Under the pieces are notes generated by a model that saw nothing but the letters and a program-made list of their open reading frames with translations, did not search any database and was not told where the DNA came from. A program made the translations under genes and the position numbers. Positions 26,234-34,257 of a stretch of 64,000 nt of DNA are shown piece after piece (position 1 is the stretch's first letter; each line of letters begins with the position of its first letter). This stretch comes from Verrucomicrobiia bacterium. Lineage in GTDB: Bacteria > Verrucomicrobiota > Verrucomicrobiia > Limisphaerales > UBA11358. Location of the stretch: assembly GCA_031290985.1 (NCBI GenBank), contig JARLJW010000018.1, forward strand, positions 1-64,000. Reading direction: 5' to 3'.

Positions 26234-26575
26234 ATGAAATCCACAGTCCTCCTCCTCGGTGCGGTCGTTGCCACGTTCGCCATCACCACCTTTGCCACGG
26301 AACCGCTGCTTTCGCCGCGCGCCGCCGGCAATCAAATTAAACACGTGGCCGCAGTGGATGCCCCGGCCACCACGATCACTTACGTTGATGCCAATTCTGC
26401 GCTGCTCACGCCGCGCGCCGCCGGCAATCAAATCCAGGTGGTCAAGGGCGGGAACAACGACGTGAATGCCGCGTCGGCCTGCGCCAAGACGATGGGTGGC
26501 TCCCCGAAGCTGGTGGCTGAATGCACCTCGCACACCACGATGCCGGGTTGCGTGACGATCGCGCCGCTGAAGTAA
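26234..26575 (+). CDS. Small exported protein with PRAAGNQI repeats
   Basis: 113 residues. Signal peptide MKSTVLLLGAVVATFAITTFAT, then two imperfect repeats, LLSPRAAGNQIKHV (~26-39) and LLTPRAAGNQIQVV (~58-71), each at the end of a short hydrophilic block, followed by a domain with three cysteines (SACAKTMGG, VAECTSH, MPGCVTI). No family recognised by me. It precedes the anti-sigma/sensor/sigma module by about 95 bp, with a hairpin in between. A small inverted repeat GCGACG/CGTCGC (26191-26210) lies just upstream and could be regulatory. A target of the neighbouring ECF sigma factor is possible. Confidence 0.7.
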   Translation: MKSTVLLLGAVVATFAITTFATEPLLSPRAAGNQIKHVAAVDAPATTITYVDANSALLTPRAAGNQIQVVKGGNNDVNAASACAKTMGGSPKLVAECTSHTTMPGCVTIAPLK

Positions 26576-26627
26576 CCGGCGGATAACCAACCGGGTTGTC
26601 CCGGAATGAAAAAAGTGGTAAATAACG

Positions 26628-26653
26628 GGCGGCGGATGACCTCCGCCGCCTTT
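26628..26653 (+). terminator. Hairpin terminator between the repeat peptide and the sigma module
   Basis: A perfect 9-bp stem GGCGGCGGA (26628-26636) with TCCGCCGCC (26642-26650), 5-nt loop, followed by only three T. It lies 53 bp after the repeat-peptide stop and 20 bp before the anti-sigma gene, so it may terminate one unit or attenuate into the next. Confidence 0.6.
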
Positions 26654-26670
26654 CACCAAAGAAAGAAACC

Positions 26671-26973
26671 ATGAACTCCAACGATCCCAAACTGGGCGCG
26701 CTGCTGCGCGAGGCGCGCGTTTCACCCTCGCTGCCGCCGCGTTTTCAGGAAAATGTCTGGCGGCGGATTGAAGACGCCGAAGCCCCGGCCAGATCCGGAT
26801 CCTGGCTTGAGGCGCTGGCGGCCCTGATTCTGCGCCCACGGTTTGCCTATGTTGCGGCCACCGTGCTGCTGCTGGCCGGAGTGTCCGCCGGAACGCTGGA
26901 AGGGCGGCAGGCGGCCCGGCACGACGCGCAAATGAATTACCTCGCGGCGGTCGCGCCCCAGTCCCTGCGCTGA
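26671..26973 (+). CDS. Short membrane anti-sigma factor (CnrY-like position)
   Basis: 100 residues: a cytoplasmic N-terminal part of ~55 residues (LGALLREARVSPSLPPRFQENVWRRIE), one transmembrane segment (FAYVAATVLLLAGVSAGTL) and a short periplasmic tail. The layout is that of small single-span anti-sigma factors: the cytoplasmic arm holds an ECF sigma factor at the membrane. Clear sequence similarity to CnrY cannot be judged by eye. The call rests on size, topology and gene order: it is followed after 3 bp by a periplasmic sensor gene, and then by an ECF sigma gene, the order of cnrY-cnrX-cnrH. Confidence 0.72.
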   Translation: MNSNDPKLGALLREARVSPSLPPRFQENVWRRIEDAEAPARSGSWLEALAALILRPRFAYVAATVLLLAGVSAGTLEGRQAARHDAQMNYLAAVAPQSLR

Positions 26974-26976
26974 ACC

Positions 26977-27468
26977 ATGAAACGTTCGCTGCTCATCCTG
27001 CTGGGCGCGTTGACGCTGGGATCGGCGATTTTCGCCGGTTCCTATTTTGTCGCGCAGCGCACCACCAAGATGTGCTGTGCCAAGCCGGCCGATGACTTGA
27101 GCTGGCTGCAGGATGAGTTCCATTTGAGCGACCAGGAAATGGCGCAGGTCCGCGAGCTGCATGAAGGCTACATGCCGAAGTGCGCTGAAATGTGCGCGAA
27201 GATTGCCGCCAAAAAAAGCGAACTGGAAGCCAGCCTGGGCAACGGCACGAATCTCACCGCCGAGGCGCGCACCAAAATGGCCGAACTGGCGGACCTGCGG
27301 GCGCAATGCCAGGCGCAGATGCTCCAGCACTTCATGAGCGTCAGCCAGGCGATGCCGCCGGAACAGGGCCAGCGCTACCTGGCCGAGATGAAAAAGCTCA
27401 CGCTCGGCGATCACGAGCAGATGGAACAATCCATGTCCGGCGAAATGAGCCATGAGCATCGACATTGA
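26977..27468 (+). CDS. Periplasmic metal sensor, CnrX/ZraP-like (metal-resist family)
   Basis: 163 residues. N-terminal anchor (LLILLGALTLGSAIFAGSYFVA), then an all-helical periplasmic domain: DEFHLSDQEMAQVRELHEGYMPKCAEMCAKIAAKKSELEA, a second helical hairpin (EARTKMAELADLRAQCQAQMLQHFMSVSQAMPPEQGQRYLAEM) and a C-terminal Met/His tail (MEQSMSGEMSHEHRH). This matches the metal-resist helical-hairpin family (CnrX, ZraP, CpxP). Candidate ligands are MCC at the anchor, Cys in KCAEMC, His/Met in QHFM and the His tail. It overlaps the sigma gene by 17 bp, so the two are translationally coupled. Confidence 0.85.
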   Translation: MKRSLLILLGALTLGSAIFAGSYFVAQRTTKMCCAKPADDLSWLQDEFHLSDQEMAQVRELHEGYMPKCAEMCAKIAAKKSELEASLGNGTNLTAEARTKMAELADLRAQCQAQMLQHFMSVSQAMPPEQGQRYLAEMKKLTLGDHEQMEQSMSGEMSHEHRH

Positions 27469-28039
27469 CGCTGATGCGCAGGACCGGGGGGACATGGAAC
27501 GCCTGATGGCCGGGCAGGACACGGCGCTCAATGACCTGATGGAGCGCCACGCCACGCCGCTGTTTCATTTTCTCTGCCGCATGACGGGCAACGAGGACGA
27601 CGCGAACGATCTCGCGCAGGAAACGTTCGTCCGCGTGTTCAAGTCGTGCAAAAGCTACCGGACCGAACAACGTTTTTCCACCTGGCTGTTCACCATTGCG
27701 GCGAACCTGGCGCGGAACCATTTCCGCTGGCGGTCGCGGCACCCCAACCTTTCGCTTGATGCGGAGAATCCCGCAACCGAACAATCCCTCGGGAGCACGC
27801 TGCCGGCGAACACACCGACGCCCAAAGAGGCGGCCGTGGCCGGTGAACGCGCCCAGGCGGTGCGCGACGCGGTCAAGAACCTGCCGGAAGAAATGCGTGA
27901 GGCGATCGTGTTGTGCGAATGGGAAGAGCGGGGCGTGGCCGAGGCGGCGGCGATTTTGGAAACGACGCCAAAGGCCGTGGAATCGAGGCTTTATCGCGCC
28001 CGACAACTTTTGCGGGAGCGGCTCAAGAGCTGGCTCTGA
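27452..28039 (+). CDS. ECF RNA polymerase sigma factor
   Basis: 195 residues. Region 2: DLMERHATPLFHFLCRMTGNEDDANDLAQETFVRVFKSCKSY...STWLFTIAANLARNHFR. Region 4: VKNLPEEMREAIVLCEWEERGVAEAAAILETTPKAVESRLYRARQLLRERL. A rather long linker rich in Pro/Thr/Ala lies between the two. The start overlaps the CnrX-like gene. By analogy with CnrH it would be freed from the membrane anti-sigma factor when the periplasmic sensor binds metal, and switch on efflux genes nearby. The gene ends 17 bp from the convergent ABC-F gene. Confidence 0.95.
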   Translation: MSIDIDADAQDRGDMERLMAGQDTALNDLMERHATPLFHFLCRMTGNEDDANDLAQETFVRVFKSCKSYRTEQRFSTWLFTIAANLARNHFRWRSRHPNLSLDAENPATEQSLGSTLPANTPTPKEAAVAGERAQAVRDAVKNLPEEMREAIVLCEWEERGVAEAAAILETTPKAVESRLYRARQLLRERLKSWL

Positions 28040-28055
28040 GTGTGTGTGGAAAGGT

Positions 28056-29900
28056 TCAAGCGGCTGCCGCTTCCAGCGTGGCCAGTTCAGCCCCGGCGGC
28101 TTCCCACTCGGTGGTGGCGGCTTCCAGCCGGTCGGAAACGATCATCAACTCGCGGTTGATCTGCGTCGCGCGGCCACCGGAATGGTAGGTCTCCGGTTTT
28201 TCGAGTTCCGCCGCGTAGTCGCGCTCCTTGGCTTCGAGGTCGGCGATCTCTTTTTCCAGCGCGGTGATGCGTTTCTGGATTTCCTGTTTTTTGCGGGAGC
28301 GGGCCTGCCGCTGTTCGGCTTCGAGACGCTTTTGTTCCCGGCGGTCCGCCGCCGGAACCGCCGCCTTGCTGGCCACCGGGGCGAAACCGGAACTGGTCAA
28401 CGCCGCGCGCGCCGTCTGGGCGGTCTTGTCCAAATAATACTGATAGCCGCCGCCAAAATGACGCAACGTGCCCGCTTCAACGCGCACCACATGCGTGGAC
28501 AGGGCGCGGATGAAGTGGACATCGTGGCTGATGAAAACCAGCGTGCCCTGATACTGCTTCAAGGCCTCGATCAGCGCGTCCACGCTGGCGAGGTCCAGGT
28601 GCGTGGTGGGCTCATCCATGAGGAGCAGGTTGGGCGGATCGAGCAGCAGTTTCACCAGCGCGAGCCGGCTTTTTTCACCGCCGCTCAGGACGCTGACGGG
28701 TTTGTAGATGTCATCGCCACGGAACAGAAAGCTGCCCAGCACCGTGCGGATGGCCTGCTCGGTGATGCGTTGCGGCGTGTCCAGCGCCTCTTGAAACACG
28801 GTGTGCTTGGGGTTCAACATCGCCGCGCGATGCTGCGCAAAGTAGCCGTACTTGGCATTGTGGCCGAGCTTGTGGACGCCCGACTTTGGCTTGAGCACTT
28901 CGGCCAGCAGCTTCAGCAAGGTGGATTTGCCCGCGCCGTTCGGACCGACGAGGACGATGCGCTGGTCGCGTTCCACTTCAAAATCAATGCCGTCGTAGAT
29001 CAAGTTTTCACCGTAGCCAAACTTGATCTTTTCCAGCGTGATGACGCGCTGGCCACTGCGTTGCGGCTGCGGAAACTTGAAGCCCATGGTGGCCTCGTTG
29101 CTGTCCGGCATCACAACCATGTCTTCTTTGATGCGTTCGATCTGCTTGAGCTTGCTCTGGGCCTGCGAGGCCTTGCTCGCCTTCGCGCCGAAGCGGTCGG
29201 CGAACAATTGCAGCCGGTCGATGTCCCGCTGCTGCGCCTTCGCGGTGGCGATCATGATTTTCTCGTTGGCGGCGCGCTGCTCGAGGTAGCTGTCGTAATT
29301 GCCCGTGTAGCGCATGATGCGCGAGGCGCGCAGCTCGGCGATGTGGGTGCAGAGGTTGTTGAGAAATTCGCGATCGTGCGAAATCATCAGAATCGCGCCG
29401 GGATAATATTTGAGATAATCCTGAAACCAGATGAGCGTTTCGAGGTCGAGGTGGTTTGTCGGCTCGTCGAGCATCAGCAGGTCGGGCTCCTCCGCCAGCA
29501 ACCGCGCCAGGTGCGCGCGCATGATCCAGCCGCCGGACATTTCGCGGGCCGGCCGGTCGTAATCCGTGAGCTTGAAGCCGAGGCTGTTGAGGATTTGCTT
29601 GGCCTTGGCGACGAACTGGCCGTCGTGCTCGTGCTCGTGCGGCACGGCGATCTCCAGGACGGTTTCATTGCCCGCCGGCTCGCTTTCCTGGGGCAGGTAG
29701 CCCACGCGGGTGCCGCGGATGAAGGTGACGCTGCCGGCATCCGGCTCCTCTTTGCCGAGGATGATCTTGATGAGGGTGGACTTGCCGGCGCCGTTGGGCC
29801 CGGTGATGGCGATGCGGTCGCCCGCCATGATGTTCAAGGAAACATCATCGAATAATTCGCGGCCGCCGAAGGATTTGGAAAGTCCGGATACGTTTAGCAT
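28056..29900 (-). CDS. ABC-F family ATP-binding protein (Uup-like)
   Basis: 614 residues with two ABC ATPase domains and no membrane segments. First domain: Walker A GPNGAGKST, signature MSGGWIMRAHLARLL (an unusual SGGW), Walker B LLMLDEPTNHLD. Second domain: GPNGAGKST, LSGGEKSRLAL, LLLMDEPTTHLD. The linker between them (~235-300, QQRDIDRLQLFADRFGAKASKASQAQSKL) is the ABC-F interaction arm region. The C-terminal ~110 residues form a charged coiled coil (EQKRLEAEQRQARSRKKQEIQKRITALEKEIADLEAKERDYAAEL) as in Uup. ABC-F proteins act on the ribosome rather than in transport. Confidence 0.93.
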   Translation of the reverse strand: MLNVSGLSKSFGGRELFDDVSLNIMAGDRIAITGPNGAGKSTLIKIILGKEEPDAGSVTFIRGTRVGYLPQESEPAGNETVLEIAVPHEHEHDGQFVAKAKQILNSLGFKLTDYDRPAREMSGGWIMRAHLARLLAEEPDLLMLDEPTNHLDLETLIWFQDYLKYYPGAILMISHDREFLNNLCTHIAELRASRIMRYTGNYDSYLEQRAANEKIMIATAKAQQRDIDRLQLFADRFGAKASKASQAQSKLKQIERIKEDMVVMPDSNEATMGFKFPQPQRSGQRVITLEKIKFGYGENLIYDGIDFEVERDQRIVLVGPNGAGKSTLLKLLAEVLKPKSGVHKLGHNAKYGYFAQHRAAMLNPKHTVFQEALDTPQRITEQAIRTVLGSFLFRGDDIYKPVSVLSGGEKSRLALVKLLLDPPNLLLMDEPTTHLDLASVDALIEALKQYQGTLVFISHDVHFIRALSTHVVRVEAGTLRHFGGGYQYYLDKTAQTARAALTSSGFAPVASKAAVPAADRREQKRLEAEQRQARSRKKQEIQKRITALEKEIADLEAKERDYAAELEKPETYHSGGRATQINRELMIVSDRLEAATTEWEAAGAELATLEAAAA

Positions 29901-30450
29901 GGGAGAGAAAGTGAAACTTCAGAAACTCACAGGGACGGGCGCGCACCGCGCGGGAGGCGCGGATTGACCGGGAGACAGCGGGACGATTCCAAATTCATAG
30001 CCGTGCACTATCGCAAATAAATGAACGCGTTACAAGGCGGAGGGGATATTAATTGGGGGAGGTTCCGGGGTGGGGAACACAGCATGACTCCAGTTGTCCC
30101 GCCGGGGTAAAAGCAGTGCAGAAATCCATGCCAAGCAACAAGAAGGCCCTTACTTCAGGGTTCCCCGCTATTTTCGGTGGCAGGGTGAAGGGGGCCAAAG
30201 GATTGGCTTGCTCAACGTTGCTGCCCCAGCGCAAGTACTGGATCAGCTGAAATAAATTATAAGCAGAAAATATCACACACCGCATTGTTGCCGCGCAATG
30301 CGGTGTGTGAGTTTAAATATTCGACCCGTTTTGTCCAGTCAAATATCGACGCCATTCGGAAGACGAATACTTCGGGAGCGCAGGCAGCAAGTGCAACCAC
30401 CTCCCTCAAAACGTTCTGTGAACTACATCATCCCACCGAAAACAGCGAAC
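29901..30450. other. Intergenic region with a perfect inverted repeat
   Basis: This 550-bp spacer between the esterase and ABC-F genes (both minus strand) holds the inverted repeat at 30273-30310. One minus-strand frame at 30049-30285 is open, but I do not accept it as a gene: it has no signal, domain or ribosome site. No tRNA or riboswitch was recognised. Confidence 0.55.
30273..30310. repeat. Perfect 15-bp inverted repeat
   Basis: Arms TCACACACCGCATTG (30273-30287) and CAATGCGGTGTGTGA (30296-30310) match perfectly around an 8-bp centre. It lies 140 bp past the esterase stop. On the minus strand an A/T-rich stretch (ATATTTTCTGC) follows, so it could be a terminator; it could also be a protein-binding site. 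Confidence 0.75.
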
Positions 30451-31365
30451 CTATTTCATCGAACTATCCGAGGGAAACAGAAAGGTGAGCACATGTCCGG
30501 CGCGGAGGCGCCAGTAGAATTCGTTGTGCTGGCTGGTCTGCGCCTCGGCCCATTTATCGCGGCGCAGGCCGGTCTTTGCCAGTTCCGCCGGGGTAAGCGG
30601 TTGGGCGTCCGTGAACAGCTCGAAGTCCTGCCCGTGGTTGAGGCGGCGGAGTTCGGTGGCGACCTGTTTTGTCAGGGAACATCCGTCATCGCCGCCGGTA
30701 AAATCAATCACACCGGAATCGAGATAGAGGCGGAGCGGCTTGGGCGGGCCAATGCCGGGCTTTAACACGGCGTTCAGGAAATTGGTGTGCTCGACTTGAA
30801 ACGCGCCGGAGAGGCTGGCGGCGGCGCCAAAGGTTTCCGGATGCTCCCACGCGAGAATGACGCTGGCGATGCCGCCCAGCGAGGAACCCATGACAGCGGT
30901 GTTAGGCGCGTCGGGCAGCGTCCGGTAGGTGCGGTCGATCTGGGGCTTGAGTTCGGTGATGAGGAGAGCGGAGTAATTTTCAAAGGCCGTATTGGTGGTT
31001 GCATCCAGGGCGTGATGGCGGCCGCACAATTCGAGATAGCGGTCGCGGCTGCTGTCCACGGCGACCATGATGATCTCGCGCATCTTGCCGACGCGGGACA
31101 GTGCATCTGCCGTTTTATCCAGCTCCCAGTTGCCCCAGCCGAAGGCGATGTTGGTGCCGGCCGAACTGAAGACGTTCTGGCCGTCGTGCAGGTACAGGAC
31201 GGGATAACGGCGGTGTGGATCCGTGGTGTAGGACGGCGGGAGGTAGATGTGAAAGCTGCGCGGGGAGGGAAAAAGTCTTGAGGGGAGGTTGGTTTCCAGC
31301 AAGGCCGCGGAGCCGGGGGGCAAGAGCAAGAACATCAATAAAATGACAAAACGAAATAAGATCAT
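30451..31365 (-). CDS. Exported alpha/beta-hydrolase esterase (enterochelin-esterase-like)
   Basis: 304 residues with an N-terminal signal peptide (LFRFVILLMFLLLPPGSAA). The esterase-D/Fes-type fold is shown by RSFHIYLPPSYTTDPHRRYPVLYLHDGQNVFSS, the nucleophile elbow AVMGSSLGGIASV, then RLYLDSGVIDFTGGDD with the likely Asp, and the C-terminal His in RLRAGHVLTFLF. 'SQHNEFYWRLRAGHVL' resembles the family's 'H.e..W..rl'. It probably cleaves esters of a siderophore, sugar or plant polymer outside the cytoplasm. The acyltransferase gene ends 13 bp upstream in the same direction, so they may share a transcript. Confidence 0.85.
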   Translation of the reverse strand: MILFRFVILLMFLLLPPGSAALLETNLPSRLFPSPRSFHIYLPPSYTTDPHRRYPVLYLHDGQNVFSSAGTNIAFGWGNWELDKTADALSRVGKMREIIMVAVDSSRDRYLELCGRHHALDATTNTAFENYSALLITELKPQIDRTYRTLPDAPNTAVMGSSLGGIASVILAWEHPETFGAAASLSGAFQVEHTNFLNAVLKPGIGPPKPLRLYLDSGVIDFTGGDDGCSLTKQVATELRRLNHGQDFELFTDAQPLTPAELAKTGLRRDKWAEAQTSQHNEFYWRLRAGHVLTFLFPSDSSMK

Positions 31366-31378
31366 ACGCCGGCTGGAT

Positions 31379-32464
31379 TCATCCGATCATTTTGAATTTA
31401 GTCTTCAAACGCAGGCAGGGCCTTTCGATCAAATAATAAGACGGAATCGCCACCAGGAATGGCAGAATCACATAAGCCAGTTTTTGCCAAGGCAGGGGAA
31501 ATAGATGATATTCACGCAGGATGCAGACCAAGGGTTGGTGCCAGACATATAGTCCGTATGAGATTTGTCCAATATAGACCAAAACGGGATTTTCAAATAG
31601 TTTATGGAGCAGGCTGCCGGCAGTTCCCGCCAACTGGGTGATCAGAACCGCCGCCAGAGCGGAGTCCAAAAACCAACCGTAACACATCACCCAAGGGGCG
31701 AAAATTCCAAAGGTACCCAGGCCGGCCAGGCCGGCCGCCGAGATGACTCCGCAGAGGGTCGGTGCTTTAAGGAACCAGCGGCCCCGGGGCAGGCGGTTGG
31801 AAGTCAAAAGGACGCCGACAAAGCAGCCTAGCAACAAGGAATCCGCCCGCATTTCCGTGCCTTGGAAAATGATGGCAAGCCGCCGGGTAATTTCGGCATC
31901 GTACATGTACCAGGTCCAACGAAGCAGGGCCGACGCAAAAGCCCCCAAAAAGACCCAGTACAACAGGGACCGGCGGGAGGTTTTAAGCAACAGGAACGAT
32001 AAAAGCAGCGGCCAGATGAAATAAAACTGTTCTTCGATCGACAGCGACCAGGTGTGTCCCAAGGTGCCATCCCGGGGGAGCTCCAAAACGACCGCCCAAT
32101 TGGTGCTGTAGAAAAAAGCATACAACGCCTCAGACAATTCCCGCAGGGCCCGTTCACGGGGGTAGGCCAAAAAGGCAAAAATGATGAAGACCAAAAGCAT
32201 GGCCGACAGGGCCGGCAACAGGCGCAGCGCGCGCCGGAAATAAAAGAATTTAAGGCTGATCCGCCGGAAGGTGTCCCATTCTTCGATGAGCAGGCAGGTG
32301 ATCAAAAACCCGCTGAGAACAAAGAAGGTGTTAACCGCAATAAAGCCGAAGCCATTTCCGAGGATCTCAGCATGATGAAGCAGGACCAACATGATCGCCA
32401 CCCCGCGGAGGCCGTCCAGGCTGCGCCGGTAACCCAGATGAAATCGCGGTTCGGCAGTATTCAC
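31379..32464 (-). CDS. Membrane O-acyltransferase (acyltransferase family 3)
   Basis: About 361 residues from a GTG at 32464 that overlaps the lysS stop (GTGA), which places YRRSLDGLRGVAIMLVLLHHA near the N-terminus as in the family. The conserved RSLDGLRG/HH opening, 'FFVLSGFLI', the FYFRRALRLLPAL segment and 'HTWSLSIEEQFYFIWPLLL' are all present, with ten or so membrane segments. Family 3 enzymes put acetyl or other acyl groups on surface polysaccharides, peptidoglycan or lipid A. An ATG further upstream at 32530 lies deep in lysS and is unlikely. Coupling to lysS is unusual. Confidence 0.9.
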   Translation of the reverse strand: MNTAEPRFHLGYRRSLDGLRGVAIMLVLLHHAEILGNGFGFIAVNTFFVLSGFLITCLLIEEWDTFRRISLKFFYFRRALRLLPALSAMLLVFIIFAFLAYPRERALRELSEALYAFFYSTNWAVVLELPRDGTLGHTWSLSIEEQFYFIWPLLLSFLLLKTSRRSLLYWVFLGAFASALLRWTWYMYDAEITRRLAIIFQGTEMRADSLLLGCFVGVLLTSNRLPRGRWFLKAPTLCGVISAAGLAGLGTFGIFAPWVMCYGWFLDSALAAVLITQLAGTAGSLLHKLFENPVLVYIGQISYGLYVWHQPLVCILREYHLFPLPWQKLAYVILPFLVAIPSYYLIERPCLRLKTKFKMIG

Positions 32465-34257
32465 TTCGGCTTCAACTGCGGGAACAGGATCACGTCCCGG
32501 ATGCTCTCCTGGCCCAGCAACATCATGCACAGGCGGTCGATGCCGATGCCGATGCCGCCCGCGGGGGGCATGCCGTGTTCAAGCGCCACGAGGAAATCCT
32601 CGTCCAGCTTCTGCTGTTCGCCGCCGGCCTGATGTTCCAGCGTGGTGCGCTGGGCGATGGGGTCGTTCTGCTCGGTGTAACCGGGTGAAATCTCCTGGCC
32701 GTTGATGCAGCACTCGAAGACCTCGACGGAGGACGGGTCCTCGGCGGAAAGCTTGGCCAGCGGCACCAGTTCCTTCGGCAGATGCGTGACGAACGTCGGG
32801 TTGATCAGCGTCGGTTCGATGAATTTTGAAAACACGGCGTTCGTGACTTCAAAATCTTCAAATTCCTTGCCGATCTCCGCGCCCATGTCATACGCGCGTT
32901 TGCGCCGAACGTCGGGAGCGACGTCGAACCAGTCGGCCCCGGCCTTTTCGCGGACGAGGTCCTGGTATTTCGCGCGCTTCCACGGGCGGGTCAGGTCGAT
33001 GACCTTGGGCGTGGACAGTTTTTCGAGCGTGGCGACGGTGCTGTCAAACCGCACGGCGGCCGAGGCGAGGATGTCTTCGATGGATTTGTCACCGGTGGCC
33101 AGGTTCACCTTGTGCAGGCCGATGGTGCCAATGGCGGTCAAGATGGCGGTGATGGCGGCCTGGGCGATTGCCGAGGCGGGCTTCTTGCCAAGTTCATCCT
33201 GCGCGGCGACGAGGGCCGTGCGGGCGTCGCCGATGTTTTTGACGAAGGCGGCGGCGGTGCTGCCATCGGTGGCCTTGAGCAAGGTGCCGGTCATCGTGGT
33301 GGAAATCGCGTCCAATTCCTGCAAGGCATGTTGGATGGCCGCCTTGACGGGGGCGTCTTGATTGTGCTCGATGACCAGCGAGCCGACGACCTTTTGCGCG
33401 ACCGTGGTGATGAGCGACTCGACGGTCTCCATCATGGTCGCATAATCGCCGAACGCCTGATACGCCTCGAGCATGGTGAACTCGGGGTTATGCCGGCGCG
33501 AGAGGCCTTCGTTGCGGAAATTTTTCCCGATCTCGAACAGCTTGTCGATGCCGCCGACGAGCAGGCGCTTGTGGTAAAGCTCCAGCGCGATGCGCAGGTA
33601 AAATTCGCAACCGAGGGCGTTGTGATGCGTCTTGAACGGTTGCGCGGCGGCACCGCCGGGGATGGCCTGCATGGCGGGCGTTTCGACTTCAACGTAGCCG
33701 CGGCTGTGAAAGAACGCGCGGATCTCGTGGACGATGGCGCTGCGCTTGAGGAAAACATCCTTTACGGCGGGATTGGCGATGAGGTCCAGATAGCGCTGGC
33801 GGTAGCGGATTTCCGTGTCTTCGAGGCCGTGCCATTTTGCGGGGGGCGGGCGCAGCGATTTCGCAACGATGGTGAAGGACTCCAGCTTGATGCTCGGTTC
33901 GCCCGTCTTGGTGCGGAACAAGGTGCCGGTCACGCCGACGAAATCGCCGAGGTCGAGGTGCGTGAAGATGCTGAACTGGTCATCGCCCAGCGCGTTTTTT
34001 TGCGCGTACACCTGGATGCGGCCGCTCTGGTCGCGCACGTCCACGAAGATGGATTTGCCCATCTCGCGGTGCGCGGTGATGCGGCCGGCGACGGACACGC
34101 GGGTGCCTTCCGGGAGGGTGCCGGATTCGAACCCGCTGCGGGCGTCATGGCACTGGCGGTCCGGCGTGAATTTGTTCCGGAACGGGAAAATGCCCCGGGC
34201 TTCCAGTGATTTAAGCTTGGCGCGGCGCTGTTCGATGAGTGAATTCGTATCTTCCAT
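32461..34257 (-). CDS. lysS: Lysyl-tRNA synthetase, class II, with an inserted segment
   Basis: About 598 residues, roughly 100 more than the usual ~500. N-terminal OB-fold anticodon-binding domain (RVSVAGRITAHREMGKSIFVDVRDQSG), then motif 1 (RYRQRYLDLIANP, FFHSRGYVEVETPAM), motif 2 (FEIGKNFRNEGLSRRHNPEFTMLEAY) and motif 3 (GIGIGIDRLCMMLLGQESIRDVILFP). Between VVGSLVIEHN (~residue 300) and KVIDLTRPWKRAKYQDLV (~418) there is an Ala/Thr-rich stretch of about 115 residues not found in standard LysS; it maps to about 33010-33357. The frame and flanking motifs are intact, so the enzyme is probably active. The start is the ATG at 34257; a TTG two codons earlier is less likely. Confidence 0.95.
   Translation of the reverse strand: MEDTNSLIEQRRAKLKSLEARGIFPFRNKFTPDRQCHDARSGFESGTLPEGTRVSVAGRITAHREMGKSIFVDVRDQSGRIQVYAQKNALGDDQFSIFTHLDLGDFVGVTGTLFRTKTGEPSIKLESFTIVAKSLRPPPAKWHGLEDTEIRYRQRYLDLIANPAVKDVFLKRSAIVHEIRAFFHSRGYVEVETPAMQAIPGGAAAQPFKTHHNALGCEFYLRIALELYHKRLLVGGIDKLFEIGKNFRNEGLSRRHNPEFTMLEAYQAFGDYATMMETVESLITTVAQKVVGSLVIEHNQDAPVKAAIQHALQELDAISTTMTGTLLKATDGSTAAAFVKNIGDARTALVAAQDELGKKPASAIAQAAITAILTAIGTIGLHKVNLATGDKSIEDILASAAVRFDSTVATLEKLSTPKVIDLTRPWKRAKYQDLVREKAGADWFDVAPDVRRKRAYDMGAEIGKEFEDFEVTNAVFSKFIEPTLINPTFVTHLPKELVPLAKLSAEDPSSVEVFECCINGQEISPGYTEQNDPIAQRTTLEHQAGGEQQKLDEDFLVALEHGMPPAGGIGIGIDRLCMMLLGQESIRDVILFPQLKPK

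Noticed and set aside
27696-29855. A 719-residue plus-strand frame opposite the ABC-F gene
   Set aside because: Opposite a clear two-domain ABC ATPase; composition is shadow-like and it has no domain of its own.
30049-30285. A 78-residue minus-strand frame in the spacer after the esterase gene
   Set aside because: No signal peptide, domain or ribosome site, and it overlaps the inverted repeat. A decayed gene remains possible but cannot be shown.
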